Part shown: positions 1 through 8,898 of the stretch, in pieces | Position numbering within the stretch: position 1 is the first letter of the stretch | How the letters are laid out: each line of letters starts with the position of its first letter | Assembly (NCBI RefSeq): GCF_014648895.1 | Contig: NZ_BMRZ01000004.1 | Location: 62,001 to 126,000, forward strand | DNA: 64,000 nucleotides | Source: Streptomyces tanashiensis | Lineage (GTDB): Bacteria; Actinomycetota; Actinomycetes; Streptomycetales; Streptomycetaceae | Direction of reading: 5' to 3' | Made by a program: the position numbers and the translations under genes | Notes under the pieces: generated by a model | Databases searched by the model: none | What the model was told of the DNA's origin: nothing | What the model saw: the letters and a program-made list of their open reading frames with translations, nothing else

Positions 1-2
1 TC

Positions 3-650
3 CTCCTGCGCTGCGTCTACGGCCTGCGGATCTCGCTCCTCGTCGGACTCGTCGCCGCGCTCGTGGCCACCGTCGTCGGCACCGCCGTCGGAGCCGCCGC
101 CGGAGCACTCGGCGGCTGGACCGACCGCACCCTCATGCGGCTCGTCGACGCCTTCTCCTCCGTCCCGCACCTGCTGCTCGGCATCTTCGTGGTCGCCCTC
201 TTCCGGCCCGGCGTCTGGCCCGTCATCGCCTCCGTCGCCGTCACCCACTGGCTCTCCACCGCCCGGATCGTCCGCTCCGAGGTCCTCTCCCTGCGCACCC
301 GGCCCTTCATCGACGCCGCCGTCTCCGGTGGCGCCGGCCGGTGGCGCGTCGCCGTCCGGCACCTGCTGCCCGCCGTCCTGCCCCAGGCCGGGCTCGCGGC
401 CGTCCTCATGGTCCCGCACGCCATGTGGCACGAGTCCGCGCTCTCCTTCCTCGGCCTCGGCCTCCCCAGCCACCAGGCCAGCCTCGGCAACCTCGTGCAG
501 AACGCCCGCTCCTCGCTCCTCGCCGGGGACTGGTGGCCCACCCTCTTCCCCGGCCTCCTGCTCATCCTGCCGACCCTCGCCATCGCCGGACTCGCGGGCG
601 TCTGGCGCGACCGCCTCAACCCGCGCCGCCGATCGGAGCTGATGCTGTGA
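3..650 (+). CDS. ABC transporter permease, peptide/nickel type (5' partial)
   Basis: C-terminal ~215 residues of an inner-membrane permease of the DppC/OppC family; the gene starts before the window and is read in frame from base 3. Several hydrophobic segments are visible, and the loop that docks on the ATPase is present (EAA-like region around GGAGRWRVAVRHLLP). Downstream come two ATPase genes whose starts overlap the preceding stops, the usual layout of a Dpp/Opp/Nik-type importer; its substrate-binding protein and partner permease would lie upstream. The substrate cannot be told from the sequence. Confidence 0.9.
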   Translation, partial: LLRCVYGLRISLLVGLVAALVATVVGTAVGAAAGALGGWTDRTLMRLVDAFSSVPHLLLGIFVVALFRPGVWPVIASVAVTHWLSTARIVRSEVLSLRTRPFIDAAVSGGAGRWRVAVRHLLPAVLPQAGLAAVLMVPHAMWHESALSFLGLGLPSHQASLGNLVQNARSSLLAGDWWPTLFPGLLLILPTLAIAGLAGVWRDRLNPRRRSELML

Positions 651-1660
651 CCGCCGACCACGTGCTCCGCGCCCTTGCAGCCGTCTCCGCCGAGCGCGCC
701 GAGGGGGCCGTCCTCAGCGTCCGCGGGCTCACCGTCCGCTTCCGGCTGCGCGGCGGCCGGACCGTCGACGCCGTCAGCGACGCCGACTTCGACCTCGGGG
801 CGGGAGAGTGCCTCGCCCTCGTCGGCGAGAGCGGATGCGGCAAGTCCGTACTGGCCTCCGCCCTCCTCGGTCTCCTCCCCGGGAACGCAGAGACCTCCGG
901 TACGGCCCTCCTCGCGGGACCCGAGGGCGGCGCCGGCACCGACCTGCTCGCCGCCGACGAGAAGACCCTCGCCCGCACCGTACGGGGGCGGCGCGTCGGC
1001 CTCGTGCCGCAGAGCCCCGCCGCCCACCTCACGCCCGTCCGCACCGTACGGTCCCACCTGGAGGAGACCGTCCGCGCGCTCACCGGGACCTCCCGCCGGG
1101 CCCGCCGCGAGGCCGCCGAGACCGCCGCCGAACGGGCCGCGTTCCCCGCCGGACACCTCGACCGCCACCCGCACGAACTCTCCGGCGGACTCGCCCAGCG
1201 CGCCGCCACCGCACTCGCCCTCATCGGCGACGCCCGCCTGCTGCTCGCCGACGAACCCACCACCGGCCTCGACCGCGACCTCGTCGACCGCACCGTCGAC
1301 GAACTGCGCCGCCACGCCGACGAGGGACGCGCTCTGCTCCTCATCACCCACGACCTGGCCGCCGCGGCCCGCATCGCCGACCGCGTCGCCGTCATGTACG
1401 CGGGCCGGATCGTCGAAGTCGCCCCCGCCCACCGCTTCTTCGGCCCCACCGGACCCCGCCACCCCTACGCCCGAGGGCTCCTCGACGCGCTGCCCGACCG
1501 GGCGTTCACCCCGATCCCCGGCATGCCGCCCGAGCTCTCCGACCTGCCCGAAGGCTGCGCCTTCGCCCCGCGCTGCCCCCGCGCCACCGTCCGCTGCGGC
1601 ACCCGCCCCGCACCGACGGCCGGCGTCGCCTGCCACCACCCGGAGCAGCCCCGTGCTTGA
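647..1660 (+). CDS. ABC transporter ATP-binding protein (DppD-like)
   Basis: Cytoplasmic ATPase of the same importer, ~337 aa. Walker A GESGCGKS, an ABC signature LSGGLAQR, Walker B LLLADEPTTGLD and the switch-His segment ITHDLA are all present. The C-terminus has the oligopeptide-transporter extension with paired cysteines (EGCAFAPRCPRA), typical of DppD/OppD and absent from most other ABC ATPases. The GTG start at 647 overlaps the permease stop (GTGA), implying translational coupling. A longer reading upstream in this frame is only the shadow of the permease. Confidence 0.93.
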   Translation: MTADHVLRALAAVSAERAEGAVLSVRGLTVRFRLRGGRTVDAVSDADFDLGAGECLALVGESGCGKSVLASALLGLLPGNAETSGTALLAGPEGGAGTDLLAADEKTLARTVRGRRVGLVPQSPAAHLTPVRTVRSHLEETVRALTGTSRRARREAAETAAERAAFPAGHLDRHPHELSGGLAQRAATALALIGDARLLLADEPTTGLDRDLVDRTVDELRRHADEGRALLLITHDLAAAARIADRVAVMYAGRIVEVAPAHRFFGPTGPRHPYARGLLDALPDRAFTPIPGMPPELSDLPEGCAFAPRCPRATVRCGTRPAPTAGVACHHPEQPRA

Positions 1661-2318
1661 ACTCGACTCCGTCACCGCCGGCTACGAGCGCCGCGCCCCC
1701 GTCTTCCACGGCGCCTCCCTCACCGTCGCCCCCGGCGAATCCGTCGGACTGCTCGGCCCCAGCGGCTGCGGCAAGTCCACCCTCGCCCGGGTCGCGGCCC
1801 TCCTCCACCGTCCCGACGCGGGCCGTCTCGTCCTCGACGGCACCGAGGTCCGGGCCTGGCGCCACCGCGCCCCGCGCGCACAGCGCACCGCCGTCGGTGT
1901 CGTCTTCCAGCAGCCCCGCACCGCCGCCGACCCCCGCCTCACCCTCACCGAGCTGATCGCCGAACCCCTGCGCGCCACCGGCCGCCGTGCCGAGGCCGCC
2001 GACCGGGTCGCCGCCCTCGCCCCGGCCGTCGGACTCACCCCCGACCTCCTCGGCCGCCGCCCCCACGAGGTCAGCGACGGCCAGCTCCAACGCGCCTGCC
2101 TGGCCCGCGCCCTGACCCTCCGCCCCCGCTGGCTGATCTGCGACGAGATGACCGCCATGCTCGACGCCTCCACCACCGCGGCCCTCGTCGCCGCCGTCGA
2201 GACCTACCGCGCCGAGACCGGAGCCGGCCTCCTCGCCGTGGGCCACGACCGCGTCCTGCTGAACCGGTGGTGCGACCGCACGGTCGACTGGAAGGACTGC
2301 CTGACCGCCGCGCCCTGA
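1653..2318 (+). CDS. ABC transporter ATP-binding protein (DppF-like)
   Basis: Second ATPase of the importer, ~221 aa, with Walker A GPSGCGKST and Walker B WLICDEMTAMLD. The signature is degenerate (VSDGQLQR in place of LSGGQ-QR), and the protein lacks the C-terminal extension of its partner, so it is short for a DppF. The GTG start at 1653 lies 8 bases inside the previous gene, keeping the three genes translationally coupled. The asymmetric pair of ATPases is usual in this transporter family. Confidence 0.92.
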   Translation: MLELDSVTAGYERRAPVFHGASLTVAPGESVGLLGPSGCGKSTLARVAALLHRPDAGRLVLDGTEVRAWRHRAPRAQRTAVGVVFQQPRTAADPRLTLTELIAEPLRATGRRAEAADRVAALAPAVGLTPDLLGRRPHEVSDGQLQRACLARALTLRPRWLICDEMTAMLDASTTAALVAAVETYRAETGAGLLAVGHDRVLLNRWCDRTVDWKDCLTAAP

Positions 2319-2431
2319 CCGAATCTCACCCGTATGGCCGCCCCGCCATACGCCCGGACGGACCGCGCATTCCGCCACACTGTCCGCCGAACGCCGCAAT
2401 TCCGGTGCGGCGACGGAGGGACGTGAGTGCG

Positions 2432-2626
2432 ATGGCCGTTTCCATTTCTGTCGTGGTGCTGCTGCTGGTGCTGGCCGTGATCTTCCTGCGCAACGGCGGC
2501 CTGAAGGTCACCCACGCCCTCGTCTGCGCCCTGCTCGGCTTCTTCCTCGCCGGCACCAGCATGGCGCCCACCATCCACAACGGCGTGGCCGCCACCGCCG
2601 AGGTGGTCTCCAGCCTCAGGCCCTGA
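2432..2626 (+). CDS. small membrane protein, unknown function
   Basis: About 64 aa with two hydrophobic segments (MAVSISVVVLLLVLAVIF and LVCALLGFFLAG) separated by a short polar turn, then a polar tail. GGAGGG at 2415-2420 sits 11 bases before this ATG and only 2 bases before an in-frame GTG at 2423, so either start is possible. Small two-helix proteins of this kind are common in Streptomyces, but I cannot assign a role. It stands alone, followed by a strong hairpin. Confidence 0.7.
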   Translation: MAVSISVVVLLLVLAVIFLRNGGLKVTHALVCALLGFFLAGTSMAPTIHNGVAATAEVVSSLRP

Positions 2627-2637
2627 CCCGCCCCGCC

Positions 2638-2659
2638 GGGGTTCGGAAACCCGAACCCC
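2638..2659 (+). terminator. hairpin after the small membrane protein gene
   Basis: A perfect 9-bp stem GGGGTTCGG / CCGAACCCC with a four-base loop, 11 bases after the stop codon. No T-tract follows, as is common for terminators in GC-rich actinomycetes. Confidence 0.6.
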
Positions 2660-2715
2660 CGATCCGGGGGCGGGCATGATCGACCCGCCCCGCCGTGCCC
2701 GCCGAGGATGAGGGC

Positions 2716-3468
2716 ATGGCTGAGACGACGATGGACACGAGGACGGCGACCGCCGCCCGTGCCGAGGACCTGCACCGCGCGTACGGGCGCGGCGCCGCCA
2801 CCGTACACGCGCTGCGGGGGGTGTCGGTGGCCCTCGCACCCGGAACCTTCACCGCGGTGATGGGCCCGTCCGGGTCCGGGAAGACCACCCTGCTGCACTG
2901 CCTCGCCGGCATGGACCGCCCCACCCGCGGCACCGTCCGGTGGGGCGACACCGACGTGACCCGACTGCCGGAGCGGAAGCTCGCGGAACTGCGGCGCACC
3001 CGCGTCGGCTTCGTCTTCCAGGCGTTCAACCTGATGCCCGCGATGACCGTCGCCCAGAACGTCGAGCTGCCCGGCCGGCTGTCCGGCACACGGCCGGACC
3101 GCGCCCGCGTCCTCGAAGCGCTCGCCCGGGTCGGCCTCGCGGGGCGCGAGCGGCACCGCCCCGGACAGCTCTCCGGCGGCCAGCAGCAACGCGTGGCCAT
3201 CGCCCGCGCGCTCGTCTCCCGGCCGCGTGTGCTCTTCGCCGACGAACCGACCGGCGCGCTCGACCGGGCCACCGGTCACGAGATCCTCGCGCTGCTGCGC
3301 GAGGGCGTCGACCGGGAGGGCCAGACCTGCGCGATGGTCACCCACGACCCGGTCGCCGCCGGATACGCGGACCGGGTGCTGCTTCTCGCCGACGGCCTCG
3401 TGGTCGACGAACTGGACCGCCCCACCGCCTCCGAGGTCGCCGCGCGCCTCGGCCGGCTCGGCGGGTGA
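2716..3468 (+). CDS. ABC exporter ATP-binding protein (MacB/LolD type)
   Basis: ATPase of ~250 aa. It has Walker A GPSGSGKTT, a Q-loop in VFQAFNLMP, signature LSGGQQQR, and Walker B VLFADEPTGALD followed by the switch His (VTHDPVAA). The AFNLMPAMTVAQNVELP segment is typical of the LolD/MacB/FtsE class that partners FtsX-type permeases, and such a permease follows immediately. The ATG is chosen because GAGG (2704-2707) lies 8 bases upstream. First gene of a three-gene operon with the permease and a histidine kinase. Confidence 0.93.
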   Translation: MAETTMDTRTATAARAEDLHRAYGRGAATVHALRGVSVALAPGTFTAVMGPSGSGKTTLLHCLAGMDRPTRGTVRWGDTDVTRLPERKLAELRRTRVGFVFQAFNLMPAMTVAQNVELPGRLSGTRPDRARVLEALARVGLAGRERHRPGQLSGGQQQRVAIARALVSRPRVLFADEPTGALDRATGHEILALLREGVDREGQTCAMVTHDPVAAGYADRVLLLADGLVVDELDRPTASEVAARLGRLGG

Positions 3469-4841
3469 GCGCCATGACCGTCCTCGCCCTCGGCCAGATG
3501 CGCCGAACCCCGGCGGCCTTCGCCGGACTCGCCGTCGCGTTCCTCCTCCTCGTCGCCACGACGACGCTGTTCGGCTCCCTGTTCGCCACCCAGGCCACCG
3601 CTCCCGAAGCCCTGCGCGCGACGCCGGTAGCGGGACCCGGGCTGATGGTGATCGCGGGAGCCTTCGGTGAGATCGCCGTCCTGGTCGCCTTCTTCGTCGT
3701 CGTGAACGCCATCGGCTTCGCGCTCCGCCGACAGCACCGCGAGCTGGCGCTCCTGCGCACCATCGCGGCCACACCCCGCCAGGTACGGCGACTCGTCCGC
3801 GTCCAGATCCTCGTCACCGCACTCGCCGTGGCCGTGCCCGGCGCGCTCGCCGGGGCCCAGGCGGCCCGCCTCCTCCTCGTCGCGCTGCAGGAACGGGGGA
3901 TGGCCGCCCCGGGCCTGCGGGTACCGATGACACCCCTGCCCGCGCTGATCGCACTGGCGATCACGCTCCTCGTCGGGCTCGCGGCGTCGGCCGTGGCGGT
4001 ACGGCGGATCTCCCGCATCGCGCCGGCCGCCGCGCTCACCGCGACCACCACCGAGCACGGCCGGACCGGCGTGCTGCGCCTGCTCGTCGGCGCCTGCGCC
4101 CTGGTGGGCGGCGGTCTGCTGCTGCGGCTGGCCGCGACACGGCCGGCGGACGAGCTGGACAAGGCGGGTCAGGCGGCGCTCCTCGGCTCGCTGGTGCTGC
4201 TCGTCGCGGTCGGCCTGACCGGGCCGCTCGCGGCACGCGCCCTGGTGTTCGTCCTGGGCGTGCCCCTGCGGGCGCTGCTGCCCGGCACGGGCTGGCTCGC
4301 GGAGGCCAATCTGCGCGGGTACGCCCGGCGGCTGACGTCCGCCATGGTGCCGGTCGCGCTCCTCGTGGGCCTGTCGGGGACCATGATGATCATGACACGT
4401 ACCGCCGAGCACGCGGCCGGCGCGACCGGCGCCGCCTCCGACACCGACGTCTGGCTCCGCCAGGCCGAACTGGCGCTGCTGACCTGCTTCGCCGCCGTCT
4501 CCACGGTCAACACGGTCATCGCCGTCACCGGGGAGCGGCGCCGCGAGTTCGCGCTGCTGCGCCTGGTCGGGGCGACGCGGCGCCAACTGCTGCGCATGCT
4601 CACCGCCGAGGCCCTGCTGACCACGGCCGTCGGCGTCCTCCTCGGTGCCGGCGTCGCCGCGCTCGCCTCCGCCGCGTTCAGCACGGCGGCGACCGGCTCC
4701 GCCATGCCGTCCGTCCCGGCCGCGGCCTGCGGATGGATCGTCGTGGGCGCGGCCGCGCTGACCGTCCCGGGCATCCTCGGCGCGGGCCTGCGGGCGATCC
4801 AGGGCCCGGCGGCGGAACGGGCGGGCGGCGGCCGTGACTGA
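3465..4841 (+). CDS. FtsX-like ABC transporter permease
   Basis: Membrane permease of ~458 aa partnering the ATPase upstream. Two FtsX-type transmembrane units are visible: one around residues 15-170 and a second near the C-terminus that repeats the coupling motif (RREFALLRLVGATRRQLLRML, compare RQHRELALLRTIAATPRQV in the first). It lacks the large extracytoplasmic domain of long MacB proteins. The GTG at 3465 overlaps the ATPase stop; an ATG 9 bases on is an alternative. ABC exporters encoded with a sensor kinase often detect and export cell-envelope antibiotics; that role here is inference. Confidence 0.9.
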   Translation: MSAMTVLALGQMRRTPAAFAGLAVAFLLLVATTTLFGSLFATQATAPEALRATPVAGPGLMVIAGAFGEIAVLVAFFVVVNAIGFALRRQHRELALLRTIAATPRQVRRLVRVQILVTALAVAVPGALAGAQAARLLLVALQERGMAAPGLRVPMTPLPALIALAITLLVGLAASAVAVRRISRIAPAAALTATTTEHGRTGVLRLLVGACALVGGGLLLRLAATRPADELDKAGQAALLGSLVLLVAVGLTGPLAARALVFVLGVPLRALLPGTGWLAEANLRGYARRLTSAMVPVALLVGLSGTMMIMTRTAEHAAGATGAASDTDVWLRQAELALLTCFAAVSTVNTVIAVTGERRREFALLRLVGATRRQLLRMLTAEALLTTAVGVLLGAGVAALASAAFSTAATGSAMPSVPAAACGWIVVGAAALTVPGILGAGLRAIQGPAAERAGGGRD

Positions 4842-6174
4842 CACGGCCGCCGGCGGGCCTCCGGAGATCCGGCCGTCCGGCGGCGGGCCGGGGGCCCGGG
4901 GCCCGGCGTCCCGTGGTGCGCCGGGGGCCGTCCCCGCCGGGGCCGGGGACGGCCCGGTGCGGCGCCCGTACTTCTCCCTGCGCGCAGGCGAATGGGTGTT
5001 CGCCGTCGCGGGGCTGCCGGTCGCCCTGGTCTGCGGGGTGTACGCCCTGGCCGTCCTGTACGCGGGGACACTGCTCTCGCTCACCGTGCTCGGCCTGCCG
5101 TTCGTGGTCGTCGCGCTGCTCGGCGCGCGCGGCCTCGGCAGGCCGCACCGCCACCTGGTCGGCGCGCTGCTCGGTGAGCACGTCGAGGCCCCCGCCGGAC
5201 TGCCGCGCCCCGACGGCCTCGTCGCCCGCGGCCGTGTCGTGCTGACCGACCCGGTCGCCTGGCGGACGCTCCTGTACCTGGTCCTGCGACTGCCGCTGGG
5301 CGTCCTCGGGTTCGCCGCCGGAGCCGGTCTGCCCCTCGCGTGCGGATGGCTGATCGGCTTTCCGCTCTGGGGCCGCCTGATGGAGCCCGACTCCCCGCCG
5401 GGCGCCGGGATGAACGCGCTCGCCGTCCTCCTGGGTCTGGTCCTGCTGGCCGGTGCGCCCGGTGCGCTGCGCGTGGTGGCCGGGGCGAACCGGCGGCTCG
5501 CGGGGCTGCTCCTCGGGCCCGCCCGCGCCCAGCGCCGCGTCCGTGAACTGGAGGCGGCCCGCGCCGTACTCCTCGCGGACAACGGCGACCGGCTCCGCCG
5601 CCTGGAGCGTGACCTGCACGACGGCACCCAGGCCCGCCTGGTGGCCCTGGCCATCACCCTCTCGCTGACCGAGGACGCGCTCGATCCGGCCGCCGGCCCG
5701 GACCTCGGCCGGCTGCGGACCCTCCTCGACCGTGCCCGCGGCCAGACCGAGGAGACCGTCGCCGAGCTGCGGCTGCTCACCCGGGGCATCCACCCCGTGG
5801 CCCTGGACGGTGGCCTGGGCGAGGCGCTGCCGGGACTCACCGCCACCTCGCCCGTCCCCGTCGCCGTCCGCCTGGACCTCGGCGAACGCCCGGACGAGGC
5901 GATCGAGCGAGCCGTCTACTTCTGTGCCGCGGAGCTGCTGACCAACATCGCCCGGCACAGCGGCGCGCGGACGGCCGCACTGGAGGCCGCCGTGCGCGAC
6001 GGCCGGGTGCGGCTGACGGTGCGGGACGACGGGTGTGGCGGCGCGGCACCCGGCGGGGGAACCGGCCTCGCCGGTCTCGCCGAGCGGCTCGCGGCGGTGG
6101 ACGGCACCCTGCGCGTGGACAGCCCGCCGGGCGGCCCGACGGAGATCACCGCCGAGCTGCCCGCGCGGCTGTGA
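4834..6174 (+). CDS. two-component sensor histidine kinase (NarL/LuxR-partner type)
   Basis: About 446 aa. The N-terminal ~220 residues hold hydrophobic segments (EWVFAVAGLPVALVCGVYAL; LLYLVLRLPLGVLGFAAGAG) resembling the actinomycete putative-sensor domain. A HisKA_3 dimerisation box follows, with the phospho-acceptor at about His262 in RDLHDGTQ. The HATPase domain has an N-box (ELLTNIARHS) and G-boxes (DDGCGG, GTGLAGLAERL). GTG start, overlapping the permease by 8 bases. Kinases of this class pair with LuxR-type regulators such as the one encoded convergently just downstream. Confidence 0.92.
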   Translation: MTDTAAGGPPEIRPSGGGPGARGPASRGAPGAVPAGAGDGPVRRPYFSLRAGEWVFAVAGLPVALVCGVYALAVLYAGTLLSLTVLGLPFVVVALLGARGLGRPHRHLVGALLGEHVEAPAGLPRPDGLVARGRVVLTDPVAWRTLLYLVLRLPLGVLGFAAGAGLPLACGWLIGFPLWGRLMEPDSPPGAGMNALAVLLGLVLLAGAPGALRVVAGANRRLAGLLLGPARAQRRVRELEAARAVLLADNGDRLRRLERDLHDGTQARLVALAITLSLTEDALDPAAGPDLGRLRTLLDRARGQTEETVAELRLLTRGIHPVALDGGLGEALPGLTATSPVPVAVRLDLGERPDEAIERAVYFCAAELLTNIARHSGARTAALEAAVRDGRVRLTVRDDGCGGAAPGGGTGLAGLAERLAAVDGTLRVDSPPGGPTEITAELPARL

Positions 6175-6189
6175 CCTCCGATCACCTAC

Positions 6190-6339
6190 CGGTCTCGGGC
6201 GCAGGGGCGAGGACGGACGTCCCCTGCCGGCCTCGGAGAGAAGGCGAGGACCGACGTCCCCTGCCGGTCTCGGCGAGAGGGGCGAGGGCCGACGTCACCC
6301 GGCGGTCTCGGACAGATAGGCGAGGACGGCCTTCACCCG
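6190..6339. repeat. four degenerate 37-38 bp tandem units at the 3' end of the response-regulator gene
   Basis: Units start at 6190, 6228, 6265 and 6303, each beginning CGGYCTCGG and containing GGCGAGG. The unit at 6303 includes the last coding codons of the minus-strand response regulator (encoding about VLAYLSETAG). The other three lie beyond its stop and still encode a decayed copy of that tail on the minus strand. They fill the gap between the convergent kinase and regulator genes. Confidence 0.8.
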
Positions 6340-6960
6340 CCGGTTGTCCGCCTGGGTGGCCGGGAGGCCGAACTTGGTGAAGACGGCCGCGACATGCTTC
6401 TCCACCGCCCGCTCCGACACCCCCAGCCGCTCGGAGACGGAACGGTTGGAGTGGCCCTGGGCCATCAGCTCCAGGACCTCCCGCTCGCGCGGTGTCAGGG
6501 AGTCCACCCGGCCGACGCGGTCGCCGTGCACCAGCCGGTCGACCACCTCCGGGTCCAGCGCCGTCCCGCCGCCCGCCACCCGCCGCAGCGCGTCCATGAA
6601 CTCGGAGGTGCGGGCGACGCGTTCCTTCAGCAGGTACCCGACGCCCGTCGCCCCGCCGGCGAGGAGCCGGGTGGCCCAGGCGGTCTCGATGTGCTGGGAG
6701 AAGACGAGCACCCCGACCTCCGGGCTGGTCGCCCGGATCTCCACGGCGGCGCGGATGCCCTCGTCGGTGTGGGTGGGGGGCATCCGGATGTCGACCACGG
6801 CGACGTCGGGCCGGTGCCGGGCCACTTCGGCGAGCAGCTCGTCCGCCGTCCCCGCGGTGGCCACCACCTGGCATCCGCGGGCGCCGAGCAGCTCGACCAT
6901 CCCGTCCCGGAGGACGACGGAGTCCTCGGCCAGCACCACACGCAGACAACTGTCGTTCAC
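6295..6960 (-). CDS. LuxR/NarL-family response regulator
   Basis: DNA-binding regulator of ~221 aa. The receiver domain (residues ~6-120) carries acidic residues ED near the N-terminus, the phosphorylation site Asp57 in VVDIRMPP and the conserved Lys in LLKERV. The C-terminal GerE helix-turn-helix reads LTPREREVLELMAQG...SERAVEKHVAAVFTK. The GTG start fits the receiver fold; the upstream extension in this frame has no domain. It is convergent with, rather than co-transcribed with, its likely partner kinase. It presumably controls the adjacent ABC exporter. Confidence 0.92.
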   Translation of the reverse strand: MNDSCLRVVLAEDSVVLRDGMVELLGARGCQVVATAGTADELLAEVARHRPDVAVVDIRMPPTHTDEGIRAAVEIRATSPEVGVLVFSQHIETAWATRLLAGGATGVGYLLKERVARTSEFMDALRRVAGGGTALDPEVVDRLVHGDRVGRVDSLTPREREVLELMAQGHSNRSVSERLGVSERAVEKHVAAVFTKFGLPATQADNRRVKAVLAYLSETAG

Positions 6961-7110
6961 CAGGCCATTATCGGTCCCTTCCGTCCCAGGATCCGCACCC
7001 GCCACTCGTGAACGGCTCATGAAACCAGGGGCAGTTCCATGTACTTCTCGTGTTCGCCCGCCTACCGTCGGGCGCCGGCGCGACACACGTCAGGAACCCG
7101 AGGAGCCGCT

Positions 7111-7647
7111 GTGACCACCCCACCGCCCCGCAGACGAGCACGCGCGCTCGCGCTGATCACCGCGCTCGCGGGGCTTCTCCTGGCGGGCGGCGCACCCGTC
7201 GCCCAGGCGGCCGAGGAGATGCCTCTCGCCCCCGGCCACCGGCTCGTCGACCACTACGAGGGCGCACCCGCCACCGCGCGGCCCGTGCCCGGCAAGGGCC
7301 CCGCCCAGCACCCGTACCTCGCCCCCAACGGCCGCAGCGGCATGCACGCCCACGGCGCCGGCAGCGGCACCCACCCCTTCTCCGGGCCGCTCGGACGCGA
7401 CCCCGAGGTCCTCAGCGCGAAGATCGCCGCCGTCGGCGGCGAGTGCGCCACCGTCACCTTCGACGCCGCCGGCCGTCTCGTCACCGTCTGCGGCACCTTC
7501 AGCGGCTTCCTGCTGAAGCTGCTCGACCCACGCACCCTCGACACCCTCGCCGAGTACAAGCTGCCGCAGCGCTCCTCCACCGTCGAGGCCGTCACCCGCC
7601 TCGACTTCGAGAAGATCTTCAAGAAGTCCTCGCCCTCGGGGCGCTGA
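7111..7647 (+). CDS. secreted protein, C-terminally truncated at a repeated sequence
   Basis: AGGAG lies five bases before this GTG. The first ~32 residues form a Sec signal peptide with a cleavage motif near AQAAEE. The mature part has no domain I can name. It carries His/Pro-rich turns and a segment, LLDPRTLDTLAEYKLPQRSS, like the start of a beta-propeller repeat. From memory, longer Streptomyces proteins share this N-terminus and run on for several hundred residues past EKIFK. Here the frame enters a sequence repeated at 36086 and stops after KSSPSGR, so the gene appears cut by an insertion. Confidence 0.75.
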   Translation: MTTPPPRRRARALALITALAGLLLAGGAPVAQAAEEMPLAPGHRLVDHYEGAPATARPVPGKGPAQHPYLAPNGRSGMHAHGAGSGTHPFSGPLGRDPEVLSAKIAAVGGECATVTFDAAGRLVTVCGTFSGFLLKLLDPRTLDTLAEYKLPQRSSTVEAVTRLDFEKIFKKSSPSGR

Positions 7648-7795
7648 CCTGCACGGATGGCCGTGCGAGGTGTGCTGGCCTGCGACTTTGCAGCTTTCCA
7701 AGGCTTTCATGATGACGCCGTCTTAGCCGGTCGATTCTCCCCAGCCGCTCCCCAGGGCGCCTTCGTTCTCCCCAGATTCTCCCCGGCTGGCACTG
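7608..7795. repeat. left copy of a ~185-bp imperfect direct repeat (candidate attachment end)
   Basis: The first 45 bases (7608-7652) match 36086-36130 with one mismatch; similarity of roughly 80% by eye continues for about 140 bases more. Both copies contain a cluster of TTCTCCCC / GCTCCCCA motifs in direct orientation (7735-7785 here), like arm-type sites of a tyrosine recombinase. The copy starts inside the coding sequence of the truncated secreted protein. Confidence 0.75.
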
Positions 7796-8181
7796 CTTCG
7801 GCAGGAGCACAGCCCCCGGCCAAGCTAGTTCTCGGCTCGGAGAACCGGCTACGCACAGTGTCAGGGGAGGAGCATGATCGTGTCGTGCGTGTTCTGAACG
7901 GTCTGTCTCCGCGGGAGCCTTCGGTAAGTGTCCAACGGTTCGTGGCCTTGCCGTCCAGGGTGTGTTCGTCCTCGGTTGTTGTCCGAACGCGCGTCGTGGG
8001 TTCACCCCCTCGGACCTCTGCCCAACCGACGGGCTGGCCGACCAGTCGTGCGCCGGCGAGGCTCGCGTAGACGTGGGCAGCCCAGAAGCCAGGCGTCCCA
8101 CACGCGAATGGCGTACTCGCCCGGCGGCTGATGCCTCATCGGGGGCCGTCCGCTCCCTGACCGGTGGGGCGCTCCGCACCG
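7796..8181. other. intergenic, no gene recognised
   Basis: Between the direct repeat and the truncated antiporter gene. I see no open frame with good codon use, no convincing ribosome binding site and no RNA fold. If the repeat marks an integrated element, an integrase gene would be expected here; none is visible. Confidence 0.5.
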
Positions 8182-8898
8182 CTAGAACAGCGTGATCCAG
8201 TCGTCCTTCACGAACACCTGGCGCCACTCGTCGGCGATCCAGCCCCTCTCGCGCGACCGACGCAATACCCAACCACCGCCCCAGCCCACGGCCAGACCCA
8301 GCGCGGAGCTGAGCACCAGCGCCCGCCAGAAGACCCCGGCGACCCCCTCCTCCGAAGCCGTCGCTGCGGGCAGTGCCGCGAGGAACAGCACGAAGAAGGG
8401 CAGCGCCATGCCGTCGTTGAGGCCGCTCTCGACATTGAGGCCGCTGCGCACGAGCACGGGGACACGCGGGCTGGAGACGGCGGTCTTGCCGAGGGCCGCG
8501 TCGGTCGGTGCCAAGATCGTCCCGACGAGCGCCAGCTCCCACGCGGTCAGCCCCGGCAGCAGCGGCCACGCCAGGAGCCAGCCGGCCCCGATGGTCAACG
8601 GCAGCCCGATGCCCAGCAGGCGAACGGGGAGGAAGCCGCCGACGCGCAGGTCACGACGGCGTACGGACATGGCGTCGGTCAGCAGGACGAGAGTCAGGGC
8701 CGCTTCGACCAGGGTGAGGACCGGTCCCGCGTCGTGTTCCAGGTCGAGGAGGCCGAGCCCGAGCGGACCGATGGCCACCCCGAAGCCGGTGAACACCATC
8801 GGCGCCGACACGGCGGTCGTCGACAACCGCCGGGAGACGAGCGCGTACCCCGCGGTGACCGCGGCCACGGCCGCACCCGCCCACGCGCCGCCGCTCAC
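8182..8898 (-). pseudogene. Na+/H+ (cation:proton) antiporter, 3' truncated
   Basis: About 238 aa matching the N-terminal half of NhaP/CPA1-type antiporters. Hydrophobic helices alternate, and the family motifs GTILAPTDAALGKTAVSSPRVP and SGLNVESGLNDGMALP are intact. Family members are around 400 residues or more; here the frame ends abruptly after WRQVFVKDDWITLF, losing the later helices. The GTG start overlaps the stop of the formylglycine-generating enzyme gene (GTGA), so the two were co-translated. It can hardly be functional as it stands. Confidence 0.8.

Noticed and set aside
3276..5846. 856-codon minus-strand open frame across the ABC exporter and kinase
   Set aside because: Arg/Ser/Pro-rich shadow of three well-supported plus-strand genes.
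6190..6339. CRISPR array
   Set aside because: Units are contiguous and diverging with no unique spacers and no cas genes; they derive from the adjacent coding tail.
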